Notes: generated from the letters alone by a model not told the origin. DNA of 64,000 bases from Yoonia sp. SS1-5 (GCF_038443705.2 NZ_CP151767.2:1426001-1490000), one strand, 5' to 3'. Shown: positions 17,488 through 27,815, counted from the stretch's first letter. Made by a program: numbers and translations.

Positions 17488-18993
17488 TCAAAGCACAGCA
17501 CCGATTTGCCATGGCACGAACTCGACCCCGCCAAAGCCCAGCGCTTCGCTTTTGCTGTGCTGCCCGCTGGCCACCGCGATCAGCCGTTCAAAAACCGCAT
17601 CCCCGACGGATTGCACGCTCACCCCGTCGGCGATGACCCCGCAATTGATGTCCATATCCTCTTCCATCCGTTCATAGAGCGCTGTGTTGGAGGCAAGCTT
17701 GATGCAGGGCGTGGGCATGAACCCCGAAACAGAGCCCCGCCCGGTTGTGAAGGCGATCAGATTGGCACCTGATGCGATTTGCCCGGTGACCGAACAGGGG
17801 TCGTAGCCAGGGCTATCCATAAAGACAAAGCCGGGCTGCGTGATCGGGGCGGCGTAGTCGTACACCCCCGCAAGCGGCGCCTGGCCGCTTTTCGAGACAG
17901 CCCCCAAGGACTTTTCCAGGATCGTCGTCAGCCCGCCCCGCTTGTTTCCCGGACTTGGGTTGTTGTCGAGCGAGGCCCCGTGACTGTCGCAATAGTTTTC
18001 CCACCACCGGACCTTGTCCAACAGCGCCTGCCCGACGGCTGGCGTCATCGCCCGATCTGTCAGTAGATGCTCGGCCCCGTAGATCTCGGGCGTTTCAGAG
18101 AGGATTGATGTCCCCCCATATCGCACAAGCAGATCGGACGCAGCGCCCAAGGCCGGGTTTGCGGTGAAACCTGAATACCCATCCGATCCCCCACACTGCA
18201 TCCCCAGCACCAGCTTGGAGACCGGTGCGGGTGCCCGTTCTGCCCGGTTCGCGATCGCGGCCAGATCGCGCAGTTCAGCCACGCCCTTTTCAATCGTCTT
18301 GCGGGTGCCCCCGGTTTGCTGGATCGTCATATAGCGCATATCGCCATGTGCACTGATCCGGCGGTCGCCGACCAAACTGGCCAATTGCATCATCTCGCAG
18401 CCCAGCCCGACAAGCAGCACGCCCCCGAAATTCGGATGCTGGGCGTAGCCCGCCAATGTGCGCAGCAAAAGCGCATAGCCCGCGCCATCTGATGCCATGC
18501 CGCAGCCCGTTCCGTGTACAATCGGCACGATCCCATCAACATTCGGGAAATCTGCCAGCATGCCTGATTTCTCGGCAGCCTCGGCGATAAACCGTGCAAC
18601 CGAGCCTGCGCAATTGACCGATGTCAGCACCCCAAGATAGTTTCGCGTCCCCACCCGCCCGGTGTCGCGATGGAACCCGTTGAACTGACGTGCGGTTTCG
18701 GCAGCATCCAGGGGCACTGCGTTCTGCCCAAAGTCATGGTGGTCCTGCCGCGTGCTCATTTTCAGATTGTGGCTATGCACATGCGCGCCCTTGGCAATGG
18801 GTGCGGCCGCCTGCCCGATCACCTGCCCGTAGCGGTAGATCAGCGCCCCATCTACAATGTCATCCAACGCCATTTTATGTGCCTGGGGGATGGTCTCTTT
18901 TGCGGAACTATCCGATGGCGTCAGTTTGCGCAGTGCGATGCCCACATTGTCCTTTTCATGAAGGCAAAGCAGATCATTTTCAGGCACGTTCAT
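17488..18993 (-). CDS. uxaA: Altronate dehydratase (UxaA family)
   Basis: 501 residues. The N-terminal SAF domain (about 1-75) is followed by the large catalytic UxaA domain with GFHRDTGRVGTRNYLGVL, VHGTGCGMASDGAGY, LGCEMMQ, LGMQCGGSDGYSG and the C-terminal MDSPGYDPCSVTGQIASG, all typical. Substrate could be altronate or galactarate. The ATG at 18993 has GGAGGGG nine bases upstream; an ATG at 19002 is less well placed. No other hexuronate gene is adjacent, so the pathway context is missing here. Confidence 0.88.
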   Translation of the reverse strand: MNVPENDLLCLHEKDNVGIALRKLTPSDSSAKETIPQAHKMALDDIVDGALIYRYGQVIGQAAAPIAKGAHVHSHNLKMSTRQDHHDFGQNAVPLDAAETARQFNGFHRDTGRVGTRNYLGVLTSVNCAGSVARFIAEAAEKSGMLADFPNVDGIVPIVHGTGCGMASDGAGYALLLRTLAGYAQHPNFGGVLLVGLGCEMMQLASLVGDRRISAHGDMRYMTIQQTGGTRKTIEKGVAELRDLAAIANRAERAPAPVSKLVLGMQCGGSDGYSGFTANPALGAASDLLVRYGGTSILSETPEIYGAEHLLTDRAMTPAVGQALLDKVRWWENYCDSHGASLDNNPSPGNKRGGLTTILEKSLGAVSKSGQAPLAGVYDYAAPITQPGFVFMDSPGYDPCSVTGQIASGANLIAFTTGRGSVSGFMPTPCIKLASNTALYERMEEDMDINCGVIADGVSVQSVGDAVFERLIAVASGQHSKSEALGFGGVEFVPWQIGAVL

Positions 18994-19208
18994 TTGTCTC
19001 ATCCCCTCCGACTGGCACACAGGACCGAACTGCCAAACCTATTCGTCCCCGTCAGGCGTTGCTGCGAAAAGATAAGCGGTCGACGAATCCGGTCCCACAC
19101 AGCGATAGCGGTGATGGTTGGTTTCGCAAAGGGTTGTGTCAGTCGGGGCGGCGATACATGCGCCCACCCAATCTGCTGATGCGCGCGGGCCACCACGTCG
19201 CCGGCCAG

Positions 19209-19634
19209 TTACGGCGGGGGCGGTCCGGCCGGGGCGATGACCGCGTAATTGCAGCGCAATGTGTGATCATCAATCGTGCTGATCTGGCCATCAAGACGGC
19301 GCAGCACAACGGCGTTTTCCGCGATCCGGACAGCCGCGTCGCCCGGTTTCAGGACGACATCTGCAGAATGATCAAGTCGCAGCATTTGCAGTGGTTCGTA
19401 TTTCGGGCGCAGAATTGTGACATTCTCGATGATCTCGTAATCCTGCGCGGCGCGGGCGCGGGGAATTTCGAACACCTCGCCATTCTGGCGACGCAGGCGC
19501 AACGTATCGCGCGGGTCGGCATGGTCAGCAGCGGCATCGACGGTATCTTCTAACAAAAGAAACGCCGTCAACTGAACCCAGACGGCATCCTTTTCCCAAT
19601 CCAGTGCGACTGGTGCGCTGTCTTGCTCTGCCAT
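19209..19634 (-). CDS. Unknown protein with CtrA-like box upstream
   Basis: 141 residues, starting at the ATG at 19634 with GGGG seven bases upstream. No signal peptide or membrane segment. The N-terminus has the acidic, hydrophobic LEDTVDAAADHADPRDTLRLRRQNGEVFEIPRARAAQDYEI, and the C-terminus ends in a proline run. I do not recognise the family. A TTAA-N7-TTAAC box at 19680-19695 lies about 45 bases upstream of the start, pointing to control by CtrA. Confidence 0.65.
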   Translation of the reverse strand: MAEQDSAPVALDWEKDAVWVQLTAFLLLEDTVDAAADHADPRDTLRLRRQNGEVFEIPRARAAQDYEIIENVTILRPKYEPLQMLRLDHSADVVLKPGDAAVRIAENAVVLRRLDGQISTIDDHTLRCNYAVIAPAGPPPP

Positions 19635-19679
19635 CCAATACCCCAATTCTGCGTCAGGTCGAGGGTGCAGGGGCAGGTC

Positions 19680-19695
19680 TTAAGAATTGGTTAAC
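19680..19695. promoter_or_regulatory. CtrA-like box 1
   Basis: TTAAGAATTGGTTAAC matches the alphaproteobacterial CtrA consensus TTAA-N7-TTAAC exactly. It sits in the 75-base gap between the two unknown minus-strand genes, 45 bases upstream of the ATG of the downstream gene. The match is seen; binding is inferred. Confidence 0.6.
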
Positions 19696-19709
19696 AATGG
19701 CACAGGACG

Positions 19710-20039
19710 TTAACGATTTGCCGCGCCGACACCGCTGATATCCAGGTGCAATACGGCTTTGCCCCTGTGCACTGACAAGGTATTGCCGGTGATGAATAAC
19801 GGGCGGCGGACCAACATCGCCCCTACCATCTTCTCTATATCGCGGACCCGCACAGCGGTTTGTCGGGCGTCGGGGTCGCCCAGAGCGGCAAAAACCAGCT
19901 TTGCCGGTAGCGCTGCGGCCAGTTGATCCAGCGCACCTGAGAAGAGCATCGCAACATCGTAGATGTCCTGACTGCCAAAGTTAAGGTCAGTGACCCGCAC
20001 CACAGACAAGATCGGCCGCTCTATGCGGATCCAGAACAT
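19710..20039 (-). CDS. Unknown small protein
   Basis: 109 residues from the ATG at 20039, preceded by GGAGGATCCA, an excellent ribosome-binding site. A longer frame to 20135 has no such site. The sequence MFWIRIERPILSVVRVTDLNFGSQDIYDVAMLFSGALDQLAAALPAK has no recognised domain; a RxxF/LH-rich C-terminal strand ends in HLDISGVGAANR. It is followed by CtrA box 1 and preceded by CtrA box 2, so both flanks suggest cell-cycle or motility-type control. Confidence 0.65.
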   Translation of the reverse strand: MFWIRIERPILSVVRVTDLNFGSQDIYDVAMLFSGALDQLAAALPAKLVFAALGDPDARQTAVRVRDIEKMVGAMLVRRPLFITGNTLSVHRGKAVLHLDISGVGAANR

Positions 20040-20180
20040 TGGATCCTCCGGCAGGGAAAATTGATGCGACAACCCGTCATCCCGCCGACAAAGGCGGCCT
20101 GCATGAACCTTGGTATGCGTGTGGAAGATGGACACAGGGCGCCCCCGAAAAGTTAAGGCCAGATATCAGGACGGCTCCTG

Positions 20181-20196
20181 TTAACCATTTGTTAAC
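20181..20196. promoter_or_regulatory. CtrA-like box 2
   Basis: TTAACCATTTGTTAAC, again an exact TTAA-N7-TTAAC match, in the 290-base divergent region between the small minus-strand gene (start 20039) and the HD-domain gene (start 20330). The motif is nearly symmetrical, so which gene it controls cannot be told. Confidence 0.6.
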
Positions 20197-20329
20197 TTTT
20201 GCGAAAGCCCTGTTTTGCGATAGTGCATCGCGGCAAAGGACGCGGGTTCTCATCCAATTGACCCGCAGCGATCAGAGCGTACCCTGTCAAAAACCGCAAT
20301 TAACCACCTGACCTGGACGGAGAATCCCA

Positions 20330-20782
20330 TTGCCCCCGCTGACACCTGACGACCGCGCCGCGGCGCTTGCATTGGCAACGAAAGCACATGCCGGGCAGAC
20401 TGATAAGACGGGGGTGGACTATATGGTCCATGTCCGGGCGGTCGCCGCCGGGGTGCAGGACAGGGCGCTGGTCTATCAGATCACCGCGCTTTTGCATGAC
20501 ACGGTCGAGGATTGCGATGACCCGGAGCTGGTCAGTCTTGCGATCATCGGGGCGCGGTTTGGCGACACGGTCAGGGACGCGGTTGATGCGATCACCAAAC
20601 GCAAGGGGGAACGCTACAAAGAAGAATACCTCGCCCGGGTGCGGGCCAACCCGGTGGCGCGGGCGGTCAAGCTGGCGGATATCGCGCATAACAAATCGCG
20701 GTTGCGAAACCTGCAGGCGGCGGACCGAGAGAGGTTGTCGGCCAAATATGACATGGCGCTGCACTATCTTGCGGATGACTAA
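20330..20782 (+). CDS. HD-domain hydrolase related to RelA/SpoT hydrolase domains
   Basis: 150 residues. ATKAHAGQTDKTGVDYMVHVRAV and the HDTVED motif near residue 62, followed by KLADIAHNKSRL, are the conserved blocks of the metal-dependent (p)ppGpp-hydrolase-like HD domain, here without a synthetase, TGS or ACT domain. It may be a small alarmone or nucleotide hydrolase. The start is TTG at 20330, with GGAG seven bases upstream; there is no in-frame ATG before the conserved domain. Confidence 0.8.
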   Translation: MPPLTPDDRAAALALATKAHAGQTDKTGVDYMVHVRAVAAGVQDRALVYQITALLHDTVEDCDDPELVSLAIIGARFGDTVRDAVDAITKRKGERYKEEYLARVRANPVARAVKLADIAHNKSRLRNLQAADRERLSAKYDMALHYLADD

Positions 20783-21088
20783 GGTAGAGGCCTGCGCAGC
20801 TCAGAGAATACCAAAAAAGCGAAGGGAATTTATAGGGTGGCAGTAATTGGGCTCGCTTGTTCGATTTGGTCGAACTCACGTACCCCGTGGCCCTTATAGA
20901 AGCCGAGTGGTTTCATGGATGAGACGACCACCTGGCATGTTTTCGAGCATGCCTTAAAAGCCTGTTTTAGAGAGCTAAGGTATAGCTTGGCATCCGGCAG
21001 GTCACATGGCCTTTGGAAAATGTGCGGGCTGCAACACACTTGAGCATCATGATTGTCATCAAAGTTTAGTGCCCGCTTCGAGCAGAAT
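20783..21088. other. AT-richer stretch with one doubtful small frame
   Basis: 306 bases, visibly less GC-rich than the neighbours. The minus-strand frame 20830-21117 (95 residues, [21 protein letters not shown]) overlaps the 3' end of the next minus-strand gene and has no ribosome-binding site or recognised domain, so I do not call it. Together with the gene upstream on the minus strand it may be part of an acquired segment. Confidence 0.4.
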
Positions 21089-22381
21089 TCAGGTCTTTGG
21101 AGGCGTGTGCCAAACAATTGCAGACCCGCTATCCGCGGGTGTTTCCGGCGCGATCACGGAATTATAGCACTGCGACAGCGTTTCTATCAGCGCGTCGCCT
21201 GAACCGCCTAGAACAAAGCCAACACCACTTGCGATGCCACCCCATAGAACCTTGGATGTGACCAATTCTGCAACCCGCTCTCCAGATTTTTGATAAAAGG
21301 CGTCAGCAAATATCTTGCGCCCCGTCGGACCATTCTCCGAAGGCGGCACGCGCTTCAACCGGGCATTAAGCTCCGCAATCACGCCAGCCATCAATTGGAT
21401 TTGCTCGCCCAATAAAGCCTCTCTATCAGACAAAGGTAAATCGCGAGCGGCAATAAAAGCGATTTCACGTGCGATGGTTGGGATAGTTTCTAAGGGTTCG
21501 ATGCAATCAGGCAACGCATTTGATATTTCGCGGCGATAAGCATCGACAGCCATCTGCGTCAGTTGCTGCAAGCCTATCGCGCTTGTTTCAAGAACCAACG
21601 GACGTTCGAGAAGCTTAGTTACATGCTGTGTGACCTCTTCCATAGGGATGGGCGCTTGGATGTTACGCTGATGCTTGGCTTCTATCTCAGCAATCTTCCC
21701 CGCAATCCATTCTGGCCCCTTTTCCCAATCTTCATCGGGTAACATAGCGATACTACGTTGAAGATCCCAGTCAACTGGTTCGCCCACAACGAAGGCTTCA
21801 TACCACCTTAACCAAAATTCAAAGTGAGGCTCGGTTAAGTCATGTTTTCTTGGTTGGCTTTCGTGGAATGGTTTCGCTGGCTGACCATGATCTATCGTTT
21901 GATATAGGCGCGCTGCGAACGCAGTGTCGAGCAGATCTCTGCCTCGGAGCGGCTTTAGCACGTCAGAGTTGATGTCATCCTGGATTAAATCGGGTGTCAG
22001 TTGCCATTTCTCACTCAAATCCAAAATTAACTGAATTGATGTCAGGTCGTTTTCTTGCAAAATGCTATGCGAAAAGGAAAAGAGGACTTCCGAATGCCAT
22101 CGCCCGAGCGGAAGTGCGTGAGATGCGTCGTCAATCACGATGTCCGGCTCGGTCGCACGGCAAAGGGCGTCGGCGCAATTATCATCTTGAAAAACCAAAT
22201 AGGTCAGTCCGCATAGTAACAGCCGTGCGTGTGCCAGTCTAAAATCCGACAACCAGCCACTACTCATCGCTCCCGATACCTCAAAAGTCCCAGGTAAACA
22301 TCTAATGGCAGCACGTGCCGTTACAGCGACCATCCGAAAATCGTTTTGTGTTAGCGCGTCAGTTCGTAACATGTCAGCCAT
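21089..22381 (-). CDS. Unknown protein, probably acquired
   Basis: 430 residues from the ATG at 22381 (GGGG eight bases upstream; the ATG at 22372 is an alternative). The N-terminal third is hydrophobic-rich ([15 protein letters not shown]), the middle has a [19 protein letters not shown] segment and a [24 protein letters not shown] helix, and the C-terminus has one possible membrane segment, [22 protein letters not shown] do not recognise a family. Base use is more AT-rich than in lepA next door, which suggests transfer. It is divergent from lepA with 47 bases between starts. Confidence 0.7.
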   Translation of the reverse strand: MADMLRTDALTQNDFRMVAVTARAAIRCLPGTFEVSGAMSSGWLSDFRLAHARLLLCGLTYLVFQDDNCADALCRATEPDIVIDDASHALPLGRWHSEVLFSFSHSILQENDLTSIQLILDLSEKWQLTPDLIQDDINSDVLKPLRGRDLLDTAFAARLYQTIDHGQPAKPFHESQPRKHDLTEPHFEFWLRWYEAFVVGEPVDWDLQRSIAMLPDEDWEKGPEWIAGKIAEIEAKHQRNIQAPIPMEEVTQHVTKLLERPLVLETSAIGLQQLTQMAVDAYRREISNALPDCIEPLETIPTIAREIAFIAARDLPLSDREALLGEQIQLMAGVIAELNARLKRVPPSENGPTGRKIFADAFYQKSGERVAELVTSKVLWGGIASGVGFVLGGSGDALIETLSQCYNSVIAPETPADSGSAIVWHTPPKT

Positions 22382-22428
22382 GCCGATGCCCCATTGACCA
22401 ACCCCCAAAACCCCTACATATCCCTGTC

Positions 22429-24228
22429 ATGACAGACCTTTCGCATATCCGCAATTTCTCGATCGTTGCCCATATCGACCACGGGAAATCGACGCTGGCT
22501 GACCGCCTGATCCAGTCCACCAACACCGTGGCTGACCGGGATATGAAGGCGCAGCTGCTCGATAGTATGGACATCGAACGCGAGCGTGGCATCACCATCA
22601 AGGCCAACACCGTGCGCATCGACTACAAGGCCGACAATGGGGAACACTATGTCCTCAACCTGATCGACACCCCCGGCCACGTTGATTTCGCCTACGAGGT
22701 CTCGCGGTCCATGCGCGCCGTCGAAGGCTCGCTATTGGTGGTGGACAGCACACAAGGGGTCGAGGCGCAGACACTGGCCAATGTCTACCAAGCCATTGAT
22801 GCCGATCATGAAATCGTGCCTGTACTGAACAAGATCGACCTGCCCGCGTCCGAATGCGACCGGGTGGCCGAACAGATCGAGGATGTGATCGGGATCGACG
22901 CCTCCGGCGCCATTCAGGTCAGCGCCAAGACCGGCATCGGCATCCACGAAACACTGGAAGCCATCGTCAACCTGCTCCCCGCCCCGCAAGGCAACCGCGA
23001 CGCGCCGCTCAAGGCGATGCTGGTGGATAGCTGGTATGACAGCTACCTCGGCGTCATTGTTCTGGTCCGCATCATCGACGGGGTGATGAAGAAAAACGAC
23101 CGGGTCAAATTCATGTCCAACGGGACGGTGCACGGGATCGACAAGATCGGGGTGTTCCGGCCGCAGATGCAGGATGTGGCAGAGCTTGGGCCGGGTGAGA
23201 TCGGATTTATCACCGCCTCAATCAAGCAGGTCCGCGACACGCGCGTTGGCGACACGATCACCTCCGAAAAGAAGGGGACGGAAACGCCCCTCGCGGGTTT
23301 CAAACCCTCGCAGCCGGTGGTCTTCTGCGGGCTGTTCCCCGTGGACAGTTCCGAATTCGAAGACCTGCGCGATGCCATCGAAAAACTGGCCCTGAATGAC
23401 GCGAGTTTCAGTCACGAGATGGAGACATCCGCCGCCCTCGGCTTTGGCTTCCGCTGCGGGTTTCTGGGGCTGTTGCACCTTGAGGTCATTCGCGACCGGA
23501 TCGAGCGGGAATACAATATCGAGCTGATCACCACGGCCCCCTCGGTCGTCTACCACGTCTATATGCGGGATGGGGAAATGATCGAACTACACAACCCCGC
23601 CGACATGCCCGACCTGACCCATGTGGACCATCTGGAGGAGCCACGGATCAAGGCCACGATCCTTGTGCCCGATGACTATCTGGGCGACGTGCTGAAACTC
23701 TGCCAGGACCGGCGCGGGGTGCAGCTGGACCTGACCTATGCGGGGTCGCGGGCGATGGTTGTTTACGACTTGCCGCTTAACGAGGTCGTGTTCGACTTCT
23801 ACGACCGGCTGAAATCCGTGACCAAGGGCTATGCGTCCTTTGACTACCAGATGACCGGCTACCAGACAGACAACCTGGTCAAAATGTCCGTGCTGGTGAA
23901 TGACGAACCGGTTGATGCGCTGTCGATGATGGTCCACCGGGACCGGGCCGAGATGCGCGGACGCGCGATGGTTGAAAAGCTCAAGGACCTGATCCCGCGC
24001 CACATGTTCAAAATCCCAATCCAGGCGGCCATTGGCGGCAAAGTCATCGCCCGCGAGACGCTCTCCGCCCTGCGTAAGGACGTGACGGCCAAATGCTATG
24101 GCGGGGACGCCACGCGGAAACGCAAACTGCTGGACAAGCAGAAGGCGGGGAAGAAAAAGATGCGGCAGTTCGGGAAAGTGGATATCCCGCAAGAGGCTTT
24201 CATCAGCGCCTTGAAGATGGACGGGTAG
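22429..24228 (+). CDS. lepA: Elongation factor 4 (LepA)
   Basis: 599 residues, normal length. The GTPase domain has AHIDHGKST (G1), DTPGHVDF (G3) and NKIDLP (G4); domains II, III and V follow and the C-terminal domain ends with the basic [20 protein letters not shown]. It is a ribosome-associated GTPase acting during initiation and translocation. The start is the ATG at 22429 ([19 protein letters not shown]). A decayed copy of the last 100 or so codons lies at 39477-39855 on the other strand. Confidence 0.98.
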   Translation: MTDLSHIRNFSIVAHIDHGKSTLADRLIQSTNTVADRDMKAQLLDSMDIERERGITIKANTVRIDYKADNGEHYVLNLIDTPGHVDFAYEVSRSMRAVEGSLLVVDSTQGVEAQTLANVYQAIDADHEIVPVLNKIDLPASECDRVAEQIEDVIGIDASGAIQVSAKTGIGIHETLEAIVNLLPAPQGNRDAPLKAMLVDSWYDSYLGVIVLVRIIDGVMKKNDRVKFMSNGTVHGIDKIGVFRPQMQDVAELGPGEIGFITASIKQVRDTRVGDTITSEKKGTETPLAGFKPSQPVVFCGLFPVDSSEFEDLRDAIEKLALNDASFSHEMETSAALGFGFRCGFLGLLHLEVIRDRIEREYNIELITTAPSVVYHVYMRDGEMIELHNPADMPDLTHVDHLEEPRIKATILVPDDYLGDVLKLCQDRRGVQLDLTYAGSRAMVVYDLPLNEVVFDFYDRLKSVTKGYASFDYQMTGYQTDNLVKMSVLVNDEPVDALSMMVHRDRAEMRGRAMVEKLKDLIPRHMFKIPIQAAIGGKVIARETLSALRKDVTAKCYGGDATRKRKLLDKQKAGKKKMRQFGKVDIPQEAFISALKMDG

Positions 24229-24490
24229 CGCCGCTAGAGCCAGCGACGTCGCGATGCGGTCTGTTACCGATATGCACCGATCCATTCTAACCCTAGCAGG
24301 CAGATGGGGCCACCGGGAACGCGATCTCTCAAATTTGCATGTCGTGACCTGCGATCAGGTTGCGACGCGGCATGCCTCTATTTCATGACCGCGCGATTTC
24401 AAGCTTCCGCCCTATGCCGTCCTGCAGCGCGATCAACTTAACAACCCGTCACCCATTCCCAACGGCCCCGTCGCGCGCTATGTGCCGCCC

Positions 24491-25879
24491 ATGACCCAGA
24501 ACCCACCCAATCTCCGCCCCGACCTCGCAAACGCGCAGATCACCGAGCAACGTCGCGATGGCCAGCCGACCATCGGCATGGTCTCCCTCGGCTGTCCCAA
24601 GGCGCTGGTCGATAGTGAACGCATCCTCACGCGTCTCCGGGCCGAGGGCTATGCAATCTCACCCGACTATGCGGGCGCCGAGGCCGTGATCGTCAACACC
24701 TGCGGATTTTTGGACTCAGCCAAGGCTGAAAGCCTCGATGCGATTGGCGAGGCGCTGCAGGAAAACGGCAAGGTCATCGTGACGGGCTGTCTGGGGGCCG
24801 AACCGGACTATATCCGCGAACACCACCCGCAAATCCTCGCCGTGACAGGCCCGCATCAATATGAACAGGTGCTCGACGCGGTACACGCCAATGTGCCGCC
24901 CGCCCCGGACCCGTTCATCGACCTGCTGCCCGCCAGCGGCGTGTCCCTGACCCCGCGCCACTACAGCTATCTGAAGATTTCCGAAGGCTGTAACCACAAA
25001 TGCAAGTTCTGCATCATCCCCGACATGCGCGGCAAACTGGCCAGCCGCCCGGCCCATGCGGTGCTGCGCGAGGCTGAAAAACTGGTCGAGGCCGGGGTCA
25101 AGGAACTGCTGGTCATCAGTCAGGATACCTCTGCCTACGGGCTGGACCGGAAATACGATGTGAACCCTTGGCGCGACGGCGAGGTGCGCAGCCACATCAC
25201 CGACCTGACCCGCGAGTTGGGCAGCCTCGGCGCCTGGGTGCGCCTGCACTACGTCTACCCCTACCCCCATGTGCGCGATCTAATCCCGCTCATGGCGGAC
25301 CCGTCTAACGGCGTGCTGCCCTATCTGGACATCCCATTCCAGCATAGCCACCCCGACGTGCTGCGGCGGATGGCCCGGCCCGCTGCCGGTGCGAAAACCC
25401 TGGACGAAATCGCCCGCTGGCGCAGCGATTGCCCCGATATCACCCTGCGATCGACTTTCATCGTCGGCTACCCGGGCGAGACCGAGGCCGAATTCCAGCA
25501 CCTGCTGGACTGGCTGGACGAAGCCCAACTCGACCGGGTCGGCTGCTTCCAATACGAAAACGTGGACGGGGCACGCAGCAACGCCCTGCCCGATCATGTG
25601 GCCGCTGAGGTCAAACAGGACCGGTGGGAGCGTTTCATGGCCAAGGCGCAAGCCATCTCCGAGGCGAAACTGCAGGCCAAAGTAGGCCGGACGCTAGAGG
25701 TCATCGTGGACGACATCGACGAAGACGGCATCGCAACCTGCCGGACATGGGCGGACGCTCCTGAGATTGATGGGAATTTGTTCATTGATGAAGGGGCTGA
25801 GAGGTTGTCCGTCGGGGATGTGGTGGAGGTCGAGGTTGAGGAAGCGGGAGAGTATGATTTGTGGGGAAGTATGGTTTGA
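24491..25879 (+). CDS. rimO: Ribosomal protein S12 methylthiotransferase RimO
   Basis: 462 residues. It adds a methylthio group to Asp88 of ribosomal protein S12 using two 4Fe-4S clusters. The order is the N-terminal UPF0004 domain ([15 protein letters not shown] with conserved cysteines), the radical-SAM core with GCNHKCKFC (the three cluster cysteines) near residue 159, and the C-terminal TRAM domain. The ATG at 24491 is nine bases inside an upstream GTG; neither has a strong ribosome-binding site. The stop overlaps the TTG start of the Abi_C-type gene. Confidence 0.95.
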   Translation: MTQNPPNLRPDLANAQITEQRRDGQPTIGMVSLGCPKALVDSERILTRLRAEGYAISPDYAGAEAVIVNTCGFLDSAKAESLDAIGEALQENGKVIVTGCLGAEPDYIREHHPQILAVTGPHQYEQVLDAVHANVPPAPDPFIDLLPASGVSLTPRHYSYLKISEGCNHKCKFCIIPDMRGKLASRPAHAVLREAEKLVEAGVKELLVISQDTSAYGLDRKYDVNPWRDGEVRSHITDLTRELGSLGAWVRLHYVYPYPHVRDLIPLMADPSNGVLPYLDIPFQHSHPDVLRRMARPAAGAKTLDEIARWRSDCPDITLRSTFIVGYPGETEAEFQHLLDWLDEAQLDRVGCFQYENVDGARSNALPDHVAAEVKQDRWERFMAKAQAISEAKLQAKVGRTLEVIVDDIDEDGIATCRTWADAPEIDGNLFIDEGAERLSVGDVVEVEVEEAGEYDLWGSMV

Positions 25880-26236
25880 TAGAAAATGGTGACGACAGCC
25901 TTTTGGACCGCATTCATCGTCTACAGAATGGACTTGTTGCGGAAGCAACTGGTGAAAGCTTTGATGGTGGGGACTCAGAGTACAAGAAGCTCCGTCACGA
26001 AGTCGCAAGTTCTTCTTTGGTGAAAGATCTTGCTCCAGATTTCGTTAGAAGATGTAGTGGTTTGGAACAGTTTTGGGGCTGGATTAAGTACGAAAAACCG
26101 ACCTACGCAGAAAGAAGAAATTTGATCTGGCAGGCGTTTGCTCCCATGATTGAGAGATTAGAATTCGATCAAGTAAGCCCTATCGGACGGGTAACGACCA
26201 AAAAATTGAGAATTCACGGCGGAGCCGACGTTCACG

Positions 26237-26243
26237 CATATTG
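26237..26243. repeat. Target-site duplication, left copy (CATATTG)
   Basis: CATATTG immediately before the IS; the identical seven bases follow the IS at 27424-27430. Confidence 0.9.
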
Positions 26244-27423
26244 TGTAAAACACACGACTTGATCTGACATTTCTGCTCTTCTGGAGCGCAATCAAGGAGT
26301 GTCGATCAATGACAAGTATTCAAGAGAAGATCATCAAGCCGAAGCTGGGGCTGTTGGAACTGGCCAAACAGCTCGGAAGCGTGTCGCAGGCCTGCAAAGT
26401 GATGGGTTATTCGCGGGACAGCTTTTACCGGTTCAGAGAACTTTACGATCAGGGTGGCGAAGAAGCCCTGATGGATCTCAGCCGCCGCAAGCCGGTGATG
26501 AAAAACCGCGTGCCAGAACATGTCGAGAAGGCGGTCATCGAACTGGCCATCGACAACCCGGCTCTGGGTCAGAAACGGGCGTCGTGGGAGCTGCAGCAGA
26601 AAGGCATCATGGTGTCATCGTCGGGCGTCCGGTCGATCTGGCTGCGTAATGATCTGGAAACCATGAAAAAGCGCCTCAAGGCCCTGGAGGCCCGTGCCGC
26701 CCAAGAGGGTATCTTGCTCACCGAGGATCAGTTGGCCGCGCTGGAAAAAGCCAAGGCCAAGAAAGAAGCCCATGGCGAGATCGAGAGCCACCACCCTGGC
26801 TATCTGGGCAGCCAGGACACCTATTATGTGGGCACAATGAAGGGCGTCGGACGCATTTATCAACAGACCTTTGTCGATACCTATGCCCGCGTGGCGATCT
26901 GCAAGCTCTACACTGAAAAGACGGCAATCACCGCGGCCGACTTGCTGAACGACCGCGTGATCCCGTTCTTTGCAGAGCATGAGATCAGCCTGCTGCGCGT
27001 CCTGACAGACCGGGGCACGGAATACTGTGGCAAGGTCGAGAACCACGCCTACCAGCTTTATCTGGCCGTCGAGGACGTGGACCACACCCGAACCAAGGCC
27101 AATTCTCCGCAAACAAACGGCATCTGCGAGCGGTTCCATCGCACCATCAAGGATGAGTTCTACGACATCGCATTCCGCAAGAAACTGTATCGGTCAGTCG
27201 AAGAGTTGCAGGCCGATCTGGATGCGTGGCTGGCAAAGTACAACGAACAGCGGCCACATTCGGGACGTCACTGCTATGGCAAAACACCTATGCAGACCTT
27301 CCGCGAAACGCTACACATCGCTGTCGAGAAGACGATCAAAACGCACGACCAATCGGACAGTGCGCAACCCGTTCTCAGCGTCGCAAGCTGAGATGTCCGT
27401 CAGATCAAGTCTGAAGTTTTACA
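26244..27423 (+). mobile_element. IS481-family insertion sequence, copy 1
   Basis: 1180 bases. The ends are inverted repeats beginning TGTAAAAC: 25 bases with 21 matches, sharing GACTTGATCTGAC. A seven-base direct repeat CATATTG flanks it, so this is a simple transposition into the Abi_C-type gene. One transposase gene fills it. The second copy at 38281-39460 has the same length and looks identical in sequence, including the transposase protein, so movement was recent. Confidence 0.93.
26309..27391 (+). CDS. IS481-family transposase
   Basis: 360 residues. An N-terminal helix-turn-helix region (LGLLELAKQLGSVSQACKVMGYSRDSFYRF) binds the ends; the integrase-like catalytic core follows with candidate DDE residues D170 (GSQDTYYVG), D234 (LTDRGTEY) and E274 (NGICERFH). 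The C-terminal NEQRPHSGRHCYGKTPMQTF is typical of IS481/IS3-like integrase cores. A single intact frame without frameshift; AAGGAG precedes the ATG. The same protein is encoded by copy 2. Confidence 0.95.
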   Translation: MTSIQEKIIKPKLGLLELAKQLGSVSQACKVMGYSRDSFYRFRELYDQGGEEALMDLSRRKPVMKNRVPEHVEKAVIELAIDNPALGQKRASWELQQKGIMVSSSGVRSIWLRNDLETMKKRLKALEARAAQEGILLTEDQLAALEKAKAKKEAHGEIESHHPGYLGSQDTYYVGTMKGVGRIYQQTFVDTYARVAICKLYTEKTAITAADLLNDRVIPFFAEHEISLLRVLTDRGTEYCGKVENHAYQLYLAVEDVDHTRTKANSPQTNGICERFHRTIKDEFYDIAFRKKLYRSVEELQADLDAWLAKYNEQRPHSGRHCYGKTPMQTFRETLHIAVEKTIKTHDQSDSAQPVLSVAS

Positions 27424-27430
27424 CATATTG
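27424..27430. repeat. Target-site duplication, right copy (CATATTG)
   Basis: Second copy of the seven-base target duplication of IS copy 1. Confidence 0.9.
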
Positions 27431-27815
27431 GGACAAAGCAATCACCCGAGTCCCAAATGATCCTGAAGGTGCGATTACCATGGCAAGGACGCTTTTGGAG
27501 GCCACCTGCAAAGCAATTCTGAACGACCTGAAAATTGATTACTCGAACAAAGAAGACATACCTAAGTTGTGGGCGAGGTGTAGCGAAGCTCTAAATCTAA
27601 GTCCGAGCCAGCACCACGAAACAGTCTTCAAAACGATACTTGGCAATTGCACTTCCATTGTCGCAAATATCTCTTCGCTCCGAAATAAGCTCGGTGATGC
27701 ACATGTCGATCAACCAAAGCCAGTACGGCCCAAGCCACGTCACGCTTCTCTTGCGGTAAATCTTGCAGGCACAATGGCGGCTTTTGTCACCGAAACGTGG
27801 CAAGCACACAAATAA

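Larger units (their letters stand above)
25876..27815 (+). pseudogene. Abi_C-type (abortive infection-like) gene split by an IS481 element
   Basis: Two pieces, 25876-26243 and 27431-27815, join in frame once the IS and one target duplication are removed (753 bases, 250 residues). The junction then reads VHAYWDKA. The second piece, YWDKAITRVPNDPEGAITMARTLLEATCKAIL and then RNKLGDAHVDQP, RHASLAVNLAG and TWQAHK, is the Abi_C (abortive infection C-terminus) domain; the first piece (about 122 residues) is an unnamed N-terminal region. The likely start is TTG at 25876, overlapping the rimO stop. As it stands the gene is disrupted. Base use is AT-rich, suggesting acquisition. Related proteins are linked to phage defence only by family name. 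Confidence 0.82.

Noticed and set aside
20830..21117. 95-residue minus-strand frame
   Set aside because: No ribosome-binding site, overlaps the next gene, and no recognisable domain.
24229..24490. tRNA or other RNA gene between lepA and rimO
   Set aside because: No cloverleaf or T-loop consensus could be found; nothing structured stands out in these 262 bases.
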